The position numbers and the translations under genes were made by a program. From assembly GCF_002886185.1 (NCBI RefSeq), contig NZ_KZ614146.1, forward strand, positions 2,650,930 through 2,714,929: DNA of 64,000 nucleotides, read 5' to 3'. Positions 29,024 through 37,879 of this stretch are shown piece after piece. How positions within the stretch are numbered: position 1 is the first letter of the stretch; each line of letters begins with the position of its first letter. Source of the DNA: Salipaludibacillus neizhouensis (GTDB lineage Bacteria > Bacillota > Bacilli > Bacillales > Salisediminibacteriaceae). The notes beneath the pieces were generated by a model. That model did no database searches. It worked only from the letters and a program-made list of their open reading frames with translations, and was not told the DNA's origin.

Positions 29024-30247
29024 TTACATAGAAGAAGTTTCATACTTTTTAGGAAGTCTTACATGAATATGATATTGATAAGCAACTAATGCAAGTACTA
29101 GAACGATCACTGCATCAAGAAATCCATAAGGGAAGAAAACGATCACAGCAAAGACGATTACCTGAAAAACTCCTAATGCGTTCATCCAGTATGAATGAGC
29201 TTTAATTTTCATGGATGGGTCAATAGGATAAAGCTCAACCATTTGGCTAGTATCATAATGATTTTTCAGTGTTTCCAGCTGCAAGGTGGTCATATAAGCG
29301 AATAGAATCGCTATCAGCCACCTCCCCCAGTCTAACTCAACGATGGAGAGAAATAACGCTCCGAGAAGTGTAAGGCGGATGTAAATCCCAAAGTAATCAT
29401 TTGACCGGAAAAATGACCGAGCAAAAAGATAATGATACACATGCTTCTTATCGAATGAAATAAGCGAATAGACCGCATTTAACCAGGTTCTGAATCTCAC
29501 TTTAGATTTTAAACTCGGAACATCCGTAAAGCTATTCGCTATACGATAGAATGTCATCACTGTTTGATTTTCAATCTCTACAAGTCTTTCCCATTTCAAG
29601 CTAAACTGTTGAGCTAATCTTCGGTAATAGCCTAAGTAGAATAGAAGGAGTGCTCCTGTAACAACAGCGATGACCCACAAAGGTTGGACAGAAAAAATAG
29701 CGTATACTGCCACTAGGTTCAGGCCTGCCCGTAGGAGTGTGTGTATCAAATAATGATACTTATCTAATACGCGTTGCTCTTCAAATCCCGTAAGAAGGTT
29801 ATATGCTTTCAATGCACTTAGCAGAAATAAACTAAACCAGAGTACACTGCCTGTCCCCTGAATTCGGTCGAAAAAGAGAGGTGCTAATACTAAAAATGAC
29901 AGTGCGAGCCAGAATGTTTCCATGATCCAGCTGTAGAAAATAGAAGAACGAATATAAGGTGCTAATCTTCCTTCCACCGGGGTAAGAAAAAACAAGTCGC
30001 CTTGCTTCATGAACGTTCGAACTCTTCCCCTTGTCTCTAACCAAGTAAAAACAACTGTGAAAAATAATACCGCTGGAAATGCTTCTGGAAGCCATTGCAA
30101 AAACTGGCCGTAATAATAACTTCCGAACACAAAAAGTAAGTAAATCGTAAATAAAAAGCCACTATTAGCAATAAGACGGAGGTAGCGTATTGCCATTGTC
30201 CAATAGTCACTGCGACGTTTGCCCCAAAGGTCCTGTACATTAATCAT
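29024..30247 (-). CDS. ecsB: Ecs ABC transporter permease EcsB
   Basis: This 407-residue integral membrane protein has about six to eight hydrophobic segments (strong ones near residues 27-50, 55-75, 120-145, 180-210, 285-310 and 355-395). It forms the channel half of the Ecs transporter, which in B. subtilis affects secretion, competence and RasP-dependent regulated proteolysis. The N-terminus VQDLWGKRRSDYW is typical. It overlaps the end of ecsA by eight bases. The cargo is not established. Confidence 0.93.
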   Translation of the reverse strand: MINVQDLWGKRRSDYWTMAIRYLRLIANSGFLFTIYLLFVFGSYYYGQFLQWLPEAFPAVLFFTVVFTWLETRGRVRTFMKQGDLFFLTPVEGRLAPYIRSSIFYSWIMETFWLALSFLVLAPLFFDRIQGTGSVLWFSLFLLSALKAYNLLTGFEEQRVLDKYHYLIHTLLRAGLNLVAVYAIFSVQPLWVIAVVTGALLLFYLGYYRRLAQQFSLKWERLVEIENQTVMTFYRIANSFTDVPSLKSKVRFRTWLNAVYSLISFDKKHVYHYLFARSFFRSNDYFGIYIRLTLLGALFLSIVELDWGRWLIAILFAYMTTLQLETLKNHYDTSQMVELYPIDPSMKIKAHSYWMNALGVFQVIVFAVIVFFPYGFLDAVIVLVLALVAYQYHIHVRLPKKYETSSM

Positions 30248-30986
30248 ATAAATCTTCCTTCGTTACTTCTACATAAATGTCATCCAGATCAGCTCCTGGC
30301 ATGTTTGCCTGCTCCTGAAGTTGAGTAAGTGTACCCTCTAGAATAATTTTTCCTTGATGAAGCAAAATAAAACGGTCACAGTATTTTTCCGCTGTTGCTA
30401 ATATATGAGTGGACATGAGAATACCACAACCTTCTTCTCGAAGTTCCACCATACGATCAAGAAAAGACTTTATTCCAATAGGGTCTAGACCAACAAACGG
30501 TTCATCCGCAATATAAACGGAAGGCCGTATCAAAAAAGCACTCATGATCATTACTTTTTGGCGCATCCCCTTTGAGAAATGACTTGGAAACCACTTAGCC
30601 ATTTTCACCATTCTAAATTCTTTTAATAACTTATGGGATCTGGATTCAAATTGGTCCTTTGTTAGTCCATACGCCATCGCGGTCAGTTCTAAATGCTCCC
30701 ACAGTGTCATTTCTTCATATAATAGAGGGGTCTCCGGGATATAAGCAAAATTTTGACGGTAGTTCAGTTTATCTTCCGCCATTGTTTTTCCTAATAAACG
30801 GACTTCTCCTTTATGAGGCTCCATCAATCCTAATATATGTTTGATTGTTGTACTTTTCCCAGCTCCATTTAAACCAATTAGACCTACCATTTCATGAGGT
30901 TTAACAGTAAAAGAAACATCGTGGAGAACCGGCTTACTGTTTTGATAACCACCGGTGATATGACTTACTTTCAAAAGATCATTCAC
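30240..30986 (-). CDS. ecsA: Ecs ABC transporter ATP-binding protein EcsA
   Basis: The 248-residue ATPase of the Ecs exporter. Walker A GLNGAGKST (about residues 37-45), signature FSKGMRQKV, Walker B SVYIADEPFVGLDP and the switch His in STHILATAEKY are all present. It is the first gene of ecsA-ecsB-ecsC and is divergent from hit, the arrangement of B. subtilis. A CCTCCTT complement upstream marks its ribosome site. Confidence 0.95.
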   Translation of the reverse strand: MNDLLKVSHITGGYQNSKPVLHDVSFTVKPHEMVGLIGLNGAGKSTTIKHILGLMEPHKGEVRLLGKTMAEDKLNYRQNFAYIPETPLLYEEMTLWEHLELTAMAYGLTKDQFESRSHKLLKEFRMVKMAKWFPSHFSKGMRQKVMIMSAFLIRPSVYIADEPFVGLDPIGIKSFLDRMVELREEGCGILMSTHILATAEKYCDRFILLHQGKIILEGTLTQLQEQANMPGADLDDIYVEVTKEDLYD

Positions 30987-31207
30987 ATTTCATACCTCCT
31001 TGATTAACATCCATAGTATCCAATCTTTACTATATCTAAAAAGGGTAATAAAGTCCAAGTTACTAACGATTGACAAAATATTAAATTAAATGACTCATTT
31101 ATGGTAAGATATGAAAAAGGAAATTTTCACAATAGTCCAGAAGCAAGATCGGAACGGAATTACTTTTAATAATTACATTCTAAAAAATGTTAAAGAGGTG
31201 ACATGTC

Positions 31208-31639
31208 ATGCACAAAAGTGACGATTGTATTTTTTGTAAAATTGTTGCTGGAGAAATTCCTTCAGCTAAAGTGTACGAAGACGACGAAGTATATGCCTTT
31301 TTAGATTTAAGTCAAGTAACAAAAGGACATACTCTTGTGATTCCAAAGAGCCATGAAAAAAACGTCTACGAATTGAAGGAAGAAACTGCCTCAAATTTAT
31401 TTAGGGCTGTACCTAAAGTTGCCAATGCCATAAAAGCATCTTTTGATCCAATCGGATTAAACATGCTAAACAATAATGGTGAAGCAGCAGGTCAATCCGT
31501 TTTTCATTTCCACATTCACCTTCTTCCCCGCTACGGTAAAGGTGATGGTTTTGGAGCAGTTTGGCATGATCACAGCAGTGAATATTCAGAGCAAGCACTA
31601 AAGGACATCTCTCAAGAAATCCAATCCAATTTAATGTAA
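31208..31639 (+). CDS. hit: HIT family nucleotide-binding protein
   Basis: A 143-residue histidine triad protein, a nucleotide hydrolase/transferase of the Hint branch. CIFCKIVAGEIPSAKVYED holds the zinc-type Cys pair (Cys 8, Cys 11), and HFHIHLLPR is the catalytic triad motif. ATG 31208 is preceded by AGAGGTGACATGTC. An upstream in-register alternative is absent. The gene lies between divergent ecsA and serC as in B. subtilis. The physiological substrate is unknown. Confidence 0.95.
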   Translation: MHKSDDCIFCKIVAGEIPSAKVYEDDEVYAFLDLSQVTKGHTLVIPKSHEKNVYELKEETASNLFRAVPKVANAIKASFDPIGLNMLNNNGEAAGQSVFHFHIHLLPRYGKGDGFGAVWHDHSSEYSEQALKDISQEIQSNLM

Positions 31640-31687
31640 CTCAGACCTCGTGTCAAAGTATTGGCATGTCGTTTTTTGTTAATATAT

Positions 31688-31710
31688 AAAACATATCCAA
31701 GCTATGTTTT
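31688..31710 (+). terminator. Hairpin between hit and serC
   Basis: AAAACATA and TATGTTTT flank a TCCAAGC loop. It is AT-rich with T residues only at the stem end, so it is a weak terminator of hit or a leader hairpin of serC. Confidence 0.4.
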
Positions 31711-31746
31711 AACAATGTGATATTTATTACTCTAGGAGGTTTTACA

Positions 31747-32832
31747 ATGACAGAAGTTTATAATTTTAATCCTGGTCCAAGCCCTATTCCAGCACCTGTT
31801 CTAAAGAAAGCTAAGGAAGAAATGTTCAACTATGAAAACTCTGGAATGGCAGTCATGGAAATGAGTCACAGAAGCCCTCTTTACGAAAAAATTCATTATC
31901 AAGCAATCAATCAATTAAAAGAGCTGCTCTCTGTACCTGATGACTACGAAGTTTTATTTCTACAAGGGGGAGCAAGTCTTCAGTTTGCTATGGTTGCTCT
32001 TAATTTCTTGCCTGAAAACAAAGAAGCGGCGTATGTCTTAACCGGCTCTTGGTCTGAAAAAGCTGCCAAAGAGGCGCAAACCTTGGGAAATGTTACAACG
32101 CTCGCGACTTCTGAAAGTAATCAATTTAAACATATTCCAGAAGTGGATTTATCCAAAGTAACTGAAAAAACAGCGTATATTCACCTTACTTCTAACAACA
32201 CAATTTACGGAACGCAATGGTCTTCTTTCCCTAAAGAACCAGCCGTGCCAGTTATTATTGACATGTCAAGTGATATTTTAAGCCGGTCTATTCCCTGGAA
32301 TGATGTCGATATGATTTACGCTGGTGCCCAAAAAAATGCGGGAATGTCTGGAGTTACGATTGTAATAATGAAAAAGAGTTTATTAGAATCAGCAAATGAT
32401 AAACTTCCACCATCACTGTCTTATAAGCAACACGCTAGTAAAGATTCGTTATATAATACGCCTCCAACTGCTGCTATCTACATAACCAGCCTTGTGACAG
32501 ACTGGATCAAAGGTCTTGGTGGAGTTGAGGAAATGCAACGATTGGCGAAACAAAAAGCAGATCTTATTTATAGTGTCATTGATGGGTCCAGTGGGTTCTA
32601 CACAGGACATGCAGAACCTGAAGCGAGATCCAAGATGAATATTACCTTTAAGTTAACCAATGAGAATTTAGAGAAAGAATTCCTTACACAAGCAAAGAAT
32701 ACTGGATTCATAGGTTTAAATGGCCACCGCTCTGTTGGAGGTTGCCGAGTATCAACTTATAACGCTGTACCGTTAAATCATGTCGAAAAACTAAAATCTT
32801 TTATGGAAACTTTCATGAAGAAAAACGCATAG
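31747..32832 (+). CDS. serC: Phosphoserine aminotransferase
   Basis: SerC makes 3-phosphoserine from 3-phosphohydroxypyruvate with pyridoxal phosphate. The 361-residue protein starts TEVYNFNPGPSPIP, has the phosphate-binding QGGASLQF, the PLP lysine in YAGAQKNAG, and the C-terminal NGHRSVGGCRVSTYN. ATG 31747 follows AGGAGGTTTTACA; the frame opens ten codons earlier but without a ribosome site. The last residues MKKNA and the TAG stop are encoded by the head of an AACGC repeat (GAAGAAAAACGCATAG), so the natural end of the gene was overwritten or trimmed by the repeat. Confidence 0.96.
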   Translation: MTEVYNFNPGPSPIPAPVLKKAKEEMFNYENSGMAVMEMSHRSPLYEKIHYQAINQLKELLSVPDDYEVLFLQGGASLQFAMVALNFLPENKEAAYVLTGSWSEKAAKEAQTLGNVTTLATSESNQFKHIPEVDLSKVTEKTAYIHLTSNNTIYGTQWSSFPKEPAVPVIIDMSSDILSRSIPWNDVDMIYAGAQKNAGMSGVTIVIMKKSLLESANDKLPPSLSYKQHASKDSLYNTPPTAAIYITSLVTDWIKGLGGVEEMQRLAKQKADLIYSVIDGSSGFYTGHAEPEARSKMNITFKLTNENLEKEFLTQAKNTGFIGLNGHRSVGGCRVSTYNAVPLNHVEKLKSFMETFMKKNA

Positions 32833-32943
32833 CGTCTTTTATTCAATACAGCGTGATCTTTCGCCACCATAATTTAAGTATCAAGGGTGTTTTTCCCTTG
32901 ATACGTGTGGCGTAAAGATAGCTGTCAACTTATTCTTTCTAAT
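32816..32943 (+). repeat. AACGC repeat family, copy 9 (overlaps the serC stop)
   Basis: GAAGAAAAACGCATAGCG starts inside serC. The arm is ACAGCGTGATCTTTCGCCAC and the tail GTGGCGTAAAGATAGCTGTC, which are nearly complementary. The inner hairpin is AGTATCAAGGG/CCCTTGATAC instead of the AGCACCT type. It ends AACTTATTCTTTCTAAT. Confidence 0.88.
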
Positions 32944-33107
32944 CTGCTAAAGAAAATAAGTGAATTTCTGCTTTTTACTTTATCAAATTTCTAGTTTTCT
33001 ATAATATTGATATTCTAAATTAATTGTAATAAATGGAAATTTTATTTTACATTATTGCCATTAATGGTCATTTTCATTTTTCCTCGTGAGATGGTCTTCC
33101 ATTCAAG

Positions 33108-33148
33108 CACCCCATTATTCCAGTCATTATAATTTTATGACTGGGGTG
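33108..33148. repeat. Inverted repeat upstream of hpr
   Basis: CCAGTCAT (33120-33127) and ATGACTGG (33137-33144) are perfect arms, with outer CACCCC and GGGGTG. The short TCTTTT after it could make it a terminator for a serC transcript. No gene is seen between serC and hpr. Confidence 0.5.
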
Positions 33149-33200
33149 TGGCGTGTCTTTTCTATCATAAATGCATTTTTCTGAAAATACAGAAATGATA

Positions 33201-33230
33201 TTGAGAAAGAATCAAATATTATGTTATGAT
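33201..33230 (+). promoter_or_regulatory. Probable sigma-A promoter of hpr
   Basis: TTGAGA (33201-33206) and TATGAT (33225-33230) are separated by 18 bases, about 80 bases before the hpr start. Confidence 0.55.
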
Positions 33231-33310
33231 GATAATATCATTTTCCTAAAAAAATAATGAATCTTTTGAAAATAACAAAAATAAAGTATTTATTTGAATG
33301 GAGGGAGAAC

Positions 33311-33883
33311 ATGGACGAAGAACAATTGTCTATGAAGCAATCAATCATGTTTAGCCATAAGATTGCTCAACTAAGCAAAGCTTTATGGAAATCTATTGAA
33401 AAAGATTGGCAAACATGGATTAAACCTTTTGATTTAAATATCAACGAACACCACATTTTATGGCTCGTATTTAATCTAGAGGGCGCCTCTATATCGGATA
33501 TTGCCAAATTTGGTGTCATGCATGTATCTACGGCCTTTAACTTCTCAAAAAAACTGGAAGAACGAGGATTACTATCTTTTTCCAAGCGCCAAACTGACAA
33601 ACGAAATACTTATGTTTATTTAACTCCTAAAGGTGAAGAGTTACTACTGGAAACTTTTGAATCATATAACCCGCATACTTACGGTGTATATAGTGGCTCA
33701 TTGCCTATAAAAGATTTATATGGCAAGTTCCCGGAATTTTCTGAGTTAATGAGTATCGTTAAACATATTTACGGACCTGAATTTATTACTATATTTGAAA
33801 AGTCTCTTACTAAATTTGACGAGGATTTCAACGAAGAAAATGGTAAGTTAACGCCCAATTCAAAAAAGGCTACATCACAGTAA
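33311..33883 (+). CDS. hpr: MarR-family transition-state regulator Hpr (ScoC)
   Basis: Hpr/ScoC represses extracellular protease and sporulation-related genes in B. subtilis. The 190-residue protein contains the family core [17 protein letters not shown]-like start (here [16 protein letters not shown]), [11 protein letters not shown], the winged-helix motif [29 protein letters not shown], and [20 protein letters not shown] 33311 follows GGAGGGAGAAC; the frame is open 18 codons further up without a ribosome site. The locus near ecs-hit-serC matches B. subtilis. With prsA and a CssRS pair nearby, it belongs to a secretion-related neighbourhood. Confidence 0.95.
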   Translation: MDEEQLSMKQSIMFSHKIAQLSKALWKSIEKDWQTWIKPFDLNINEHHILWLVFNLEGASISDIAKFGVMHVSTAFNFSKKLEERGLLSFSKRQTDKRNTYVYLTPKGEELLLETFESYNPHTYGVYSGSLPIKDLYGKFPEFSELMSIVKHIYGPEFITIFEKSLTKFDEDFNEENGKLTPNSKKATSQ

Positions 33884-33948
33884 TTGAATTGACTAGATGA
33901 TTTTTCTAACTGTTTGGTCCGTCCTTTTATTTACTTTTATAGTTATGT

Positions 33949-33990
33949 AAAAGAGTGCTCCATCATCGAATGGACGTACTCTTTTTTTGT
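33949..33990 (+). terminator. Intrinsic terminator after hpr
   Basis: AAAAGAGT and ACTCTTTTTTT form the outer stem, with CTCCAT and ATGGAC pairing inside. Confidence 0.85.
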
Positions 33991-34179
33991 TTTTTTCAAA
34001 TTGTTTGGGTATTTAAATCGCTTCTCTCAATTTATGTCGAAAGTAATTTTGAATTTATTTTATAAAAACCCTTGATTTATTTAGCAATTCATCGTAAGTT
34101 ACTATAGTGCTTGATTGCAAATAGTAATCTAAATTTTTAAGTGAAGATAGTTTTGTTGAATGTTGCAGGAGGTGGACAA

Positions 34180-34728
34180 ATGAACTGCTTAAAAACAGTC
34201 TCAGTAGAAAGTGAATTTGGAATAGCACGATTATGGTTCTTGTCTTCCATTGTTATGCTCGGTTATTTTTTAATTTTCTTTATGATTTTTAGAACATTTA
34301 TAACGACAGCACCCCTAGTAGATCTTGGTGCTATTTCCTTTATTGTTTTATTAATAATTGTACTTCCCATACATTTATTCTTGCATTGTCTGCCTATTTG
34401 GTTGATTGGTAGAAAGGCAACATTCGGATTCAGAAAAAATCAATGGCCTTATTTTTTTTATTCAGCGAAAGCACCATTATCTAAGCAGATGAGTCTTCTT
34501 TCGATAGGATCTCCAGCTTTTATTCTGACTTTGCTATCAACAGTAAGTGCCATTCTTTTTCCTCAATTCGTGCATTACATTGCAATGATGTCTGCATTAA
34601 ATATTGGTATTTGTGTATATGACTTCTTAAACTTTAAACATATCAGTACTGCACCAAAACAATCATTAATAGAAGAGCATCGCGATGGTTTCTATATACT
34701 CTGTCCTCCTTTAAAGGATAAGGCCTAA
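34180..34728 (+). CDS. DUF3267-like membrane protein, degenerate zinc motif
   Basis: A 182-residue protein with about four hydrophobic segments (residues 13-38, 43-68, 105-135 and beyond). The layout fits the DUF3267 family of putative membrane zincins, which carry HExxH in the second segment. Here the equivalent is HLFLH in IHLFLHCLPIWL, so the catalytic Glu is missing. It is therefore either an inactive member or a misassigned family. ATG 34180 follows AGGAGGTGGACAA. Function is unknown. Confidence 0.65.
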   Translation: MNCLKTVSVESEFGIARLWFLSSIVMLGYFLIFFMIFRTFITTAPLVDLGAISFIVLLIIVLPIHLFLHCLPIWLIGRKATFGFRKNQWPYFFYSAKAPLSKQMSLLSIGSPAFILTLLSTVSAILFPQFVHYIAMMSALNIGICVYDFLNFKHISTAPKQSLIEEHRDGFYILCPPLKDKA

Positions 34729-34737
34729 CTTTAAAGG

Positions 34738-34762
34738 GATGGCTTACAAAGCCATCTCCTTT
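34738..34762 (+). terminator. Terminator after the DUF3267-like gene
   Basis: GATGGCTT and AAGCCATC are followed by TCCTTTTC, a short stem with a weak T run. Confidence 0.65.
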
Positions 34763-34819
34763 TCAAAAATAGTATACTTGCTCTTTTGCTCTAGATGTCA
34801 ATGGATTGCAATACTTGTG

Positions 34820-35413
34820 TTATCCCTCTTCTTCTAGAAGTGTTATTTCCAGCTTGATATCATCGCTATCCAAATCAAAAGAGATTACTTTGATATCTAC
34901 TTCTTCTGATACTCCATTTCGAAGATTTACGTGAAACCTCTGCTCCCCAGGAACCACCTGAATCCAAGAAGGAAGATCAACGTTAGAATCAATTAATTGA
35001 AAAACTTGTTCAGACGGTAAATGAAATCCTCCTACTTGGAACGAATCCTCTATAAGCTCTAGATTCCCTTCTTCTGTAACTCTAGGTGCAAGTTCCATCT
35101 GAATCGGAACGTACACGCCAAAGGCTTTGAAATTCGTCTCCATCCGAATTTTGTCTTCAATGACTATTTCGTAATCTCCTTCTTCTTCCATCAATTCTTG
35201 TTGCAACCAATAATTCGCATCCTCTTTCGTTGTAGAAATGGTAAATTGAGGACCTGAAGAGCTTTTAACCACTGGGGGAATAAATGATTCATTTGTTGCC
35301 GAATTAAAAGTTTGATTTATCCAAATAATACCTAGTGTTAAAGCTGAAACTAATATTATTATCAGGCTAATAAATGCTATTTTCCAAGGGTTTGATCTTT
35401 GATTCGTTGTCAT
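34820..35413 (-). CDS. YpmS-like (DUF2140) membrane-anchored protein
   Basis: A 197-residue protein with one N-terminal membrane anchor (about 12-34) and an extracytoplasmic beta-rich domain. The pattern PWKIAFISLIIILV, a central GPQFTISTTKEDANYWLQQEL and ...VYVPIQMELAPRVTEEGNL, resembles YpmS of B. subtilis, a DUF2140 protein of unknown function. ATG 35413 follows AAAGGAGGAACTA. It stands alone on the minus strand. Moderately sure of the family. Confidence 0.75.
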   Translation of the reverse strand: MTTNQRSNPWKIAFISLIIILVSALTLGIIWINQTFNSATNESFIPPVVKSSSGPQFTISTTKEDANYWLQQELMEEEGDYEIVIEDKIRMETNFKAFGVYVPIQMELAPRVTEEGNLELIEDSFQVGGFHLPSEQVFQLIDSNVDLPSWIQVVPGEQRFHVNLRNGVSEEVDIKVISFDLDSDDIKLEITLLEEEG

Positions 35414-35628
35414 TAGTTCCTCCTTTATTTTTATTTTGTACACTTATTATTCCAAGCTTTCTACCTGTTCATTTCCCGTCTACCGAAAAGTTTGATACAA
35501 TATAGACATGAATTCAGGATGAGTTCTTATCTACATTATGTTCCCCTTTTCATCAGACAAATAACTAGGATTTTAGGGAACGGTTTGATAAAGTAGAATA
35601 GGAGTCTATCTTTACTGGGGGTTACTAG

Positions 35629-35811
35629 ATGATGTATTTACCTTTCTTTCTTTTTGCAACGCTTTATTTGTTTATGATTAATTCAATGACAAACTCGTTA
35701 TGTATACAAAAAGAAATACCCGAGGAAAAACAAGGAAAAGTATTTCGAACGATTAATGTACTCATTACCATATTAATTACTTCTTCTTTCTTTAGGATCT
35801 TTTTAACTTAA
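35629..35811 (+). CDS. Small two-helix membrane protein, unknown
   Basis: A 60-residue protein with two hydrophobic segments (about 3-22 and 42-59) joined by a charged loop CIQKEIPEEKQGKVFR. Not recognised. A TGGGGGTTACTAG site precedes ATG, and a perfect terminator follows, which supports a real short transcription unit. Confidence 0.65.
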   Translation: MMYLPFFLFATLYLFMINSMTNSLCIQKEIPEEKQGKVFRTINVLITILITSSFFRIFLT

Positions 35812-35822
35812 CTTTACCAGAG

Positions 35823-35858
35823 AAAAACCAAGCAAAGCATCTTTGCTTGGTTTTTTTT
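35823..35858 (+). terminator. Intrinsic terminator
   Basis: AAAAACCAAGCAAAG, CAT loop, CTTTGCTTGGTTTTTTTT: a 15-bp stem with an eight-T tail after the small membrane protein gene. Confidence 0.93.
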
Positions 35859-36023
35859 CGGTTATCTTAAGTGTTAATTCTACAATCGCATCCAGTAGTA
35901 AGGAAATAGTTATTTTATACGAACTGTTCCTGTAGAATAAATAGCATAAATAGAGAAGCGTAATCACTATGATTATACAGGTGCATCATACCTTCACCAA
36001 ATTAATTATACTCTTACGATATC

Positions 36024-36110
36024 TTAATACGCCCACGATGCTCCAATAATCACTAATAAGATAAACAATACAACTAACAGAGCAAATCCAGATTGATATG
36101 AATGTGACAT
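36024..36110 (-). CDS. YjcZ/YhzE-family sporulation mini-protein
   Basis: A 28-residue peptide MSHSYQSGFALLVVLFILLV followed by IIGASWAY. The SGFALxVVLFILLxIxGASx core is the signature of YjcZ-type sporulation proteins, which are tiny spore-coat or coat-associated peptides. ATG 36110 is chosen because AGGAGG lies seven bases upstream; the ATG six bases earlier touches the ribosome site. A sister gene lies at 37546. Confidence 0.82.
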   Translation of the reverse strand: MSHSYQSGFALLVVLFILLVIIGASWAY

Positions 36111-36323
36111 GTTCATTCCTCCTTGTTTTAACTTTCCATACATCTTATTAAAGCGAATCATTTGTGTATGGACGTTTGTCACGGTTTTTCGAAAAATCTT
36201 AATTAGTAAATATTTATCCGAGGGAAAATGAGATACCATATCAATACTCGATATGCTATATTTATACTTGATATAACTCAGAATTTTTACATTTTAAATT
36301 AGAAATATTCAGGAGTTGAAAAA

Positions 36324-37208
36324 GTGAAAAAATATATCCTTACATCAATAATTTCTAGCATAACTATGCTCTCTGCTTGTTCCAATGAGTCTAATTCCTT
36401 GGAATCTGAAGAAAATACTGAAGAATTAATCGTCGCAACTTCATCTGGTGATATATCGGAAAAAGAATTTAATCGTGCTTTAAGAGATCAACACGGTGAA
36501 AATGTCCTTCAATCCATGGTTTTAGATAAAATTATAGAATCTGAAGCAAAACGTCTGGAAATTGGAGACACTGAAATAGAGGAAGAAATTAACTTCTTAA
36601 AAGATAACATAGGTGCAACAAACGATGAACAATTTTTCGAGATGATGAAAATGCAAGGAATTTCTGGTGAAGATGATTTAAACAAACGGGTTATTAACCA
36701 TCTAGTCATGCAACATCACATTGGAGATATCGGTGAGGTAAATGATGTTGAACTTCTGAAGGAGTATGAGCGGGGCGAAGAAGTAGAGGCACGTCATATT
36801 TTAGTCGAAGACCTTGAGAAAGCTGAGGAGGTACACCTCAAATTGGCTGATGGGGTGGATTTTGGTGAACTTGCTCAAGAATATTCTATAGACCCTGCAT
36901 CCCGTGAAGATGGTGGACATATAGGTAGTTTCAGAAGAGGTACAATGTCACCTCCTTTTGAGGGTACAGCTTTTTATTTAGATGTCAACGAAGTTAGTGA
37001 ACCTGTGCAAAGTCAGTTCGGCTTTCATATAATTGAAGTACTTAACAGGACACCATTTGAGGATGACTTTGAAGAAGTCAAAGAACAACTGCGTTCCGCT
37101 TATAATGATCGCAAGCTTCACAGAATGAATGAGAAGCAACAAGAGTTGTTAGAGACTGTGGACATAGAAGTATTTGATGAGCAATTTGAAGATCTTTTTG
37201 AGCAATAA
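36324..37208 (+). CDS. prsA: Foldase PrsA (parvulin-type lipoprotein)
   Basis: PrsA is an extracytoplasmic lipoprotein that folds secreted proteins and penicillin-binding proteins. The 294-residue product has a signal peptide with lipobox MLSAC (Cys 19), an N-terminal chaperone region (about 30-140) and a PpiC/parvulin domain (about 148-240: ARHILVED, FGELAQEYSIDPASREDGGHIGSF, FGFHIIEV). The C-terminal helix returns to the chaperone lobe. The start follows AGGAGTTGAAAA. In B. subtilis prsA lies in the same yha neighbourhood. Confidence 0.93.
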   Translation: MKKYILTSIISSITMLSACSNESNSLESEENTEELIVATSSGDISEKEFNRALRDQHGENVLQSMVLDKIIESEAKRLEIGDTEIEEEINFLKDNIGATNDEQFFEMMKMQGISGEDDLNKRVINHLVMQHHIGDIGEVNDVELLKEYERGEEVEARHILVEDLEKAEEVHLKLADGVDFGELAQEYSIDPASREDGGHIGSFRRGTMSPPFEGTAFYLDVNEVSEPVQSQFGFHIIEVLNRTPFEDDFEEVKEQLRSAYNDRKLHRMNEKQQELLETVDIEVFDEQFEDLFEQ

Positions 37209-37545
37209 TTTTATCGTAGCTGTGATCTCATAAAAATTAGGTGTATGTCTTATTTTTTCAGATATACATCTTTTTATATTCACGCTTGTTTTAATGTGAA
37301 CAAGACTGTACTTGAATTTGCTCTTGGGGAATGCTTTTCGCAGTTAACGCGCTTAAAAGCCTCATAGCTACAGACATATCTTTTAAGTCCTTACAAGAGC
37401 ACGTAACTAGCTTGATAACGGTCATATACATTTCTTACACCCAAAAAATTCAGATCCGCCTAGAGCATTTTTAGGTTACTGTACATATAGAGTAAGTAAG
37501 GGACTCACTCCTTCCCAATTAATAATGAGAAAGGATGAAGTAATC
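37209..37545. other. Gene-free interval between prsA and the mini-gene
   Basis: No open frame with a ribosome site is seen. A partial CCGCCTAGAG motif lies at 37456. CATATACAT near 37425, with an AC about 15 bases before it, loosely resembles a late-sporulation promoter for the YjcZ-like gene, but the distance to the gene (about 115 bases) is long. Confidence 0.3.
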
Positions 37546-37644
37546 ATGAGTAGCGTTGCACCTGTTCCTTCCACAAGCGGGTTTACATTAATTGTTGTAT
37601 TATTTATTTTATTGATCATCGTAGGTTCTGCTTACGTATGCTAA
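37546..37644 (+). CDS. YjcZ/YhzE-family sporulation mini-protein
   Basis: A 32-residue peptide beginning MSSVAPVPSTSGFTLIVVLF and ending ILLIIVGSAYVC, with the same SGFxLIVVLFILLIIVGSAY core as the gene at 36024-36110. GAGAAAGGATG precedes ATG by about ten bases. A 13-bp terminator follows at 37721. The pair is a small paralogous set around prsA. Function follows only from the family (sporulation, coat-associated). Confidence 0.82.
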   Translation: MSSVAPVPSTSGFTLIVVLFILLIIVGSAYVC

Positions 37645-37720
37645 ATTAGTAAGCGCTAGGCTATGTATTCAAAAAGAGAATAATAACTGCTGGCCATTCA
37701 AGGAGTAATAACTTTGATAA

Positions 37721-37765
37721 GGGCACTGGAAAAAGGTCACTTTTTACTTTTCCAGTGCCCTTTTT
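37721..37765 (+). terminator. Intrinsic terminator after the mini-gene
   Basis: GGGCACTGGAAAA and TTTTCCAGTGCCC, followed by TTTTTC. Confidence 0.88.
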
Positions 37766-37879
37766 CAATATTTTCCAGATGGCTCCTAGTTTTCTTCATA
37801 CATATTATCTAAATGTTTGGGAGTTATCTAGGATGGGAATATGTTAGTTAAATATTAAACACGTAATGGGGGATTTAGC

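Noticed and set aside
31640-31746. T-box or riboswitch leader upstream of serC
   Set aside because: Only one small AT-rich hairpin; no T-box sequence and no room for a full leader.
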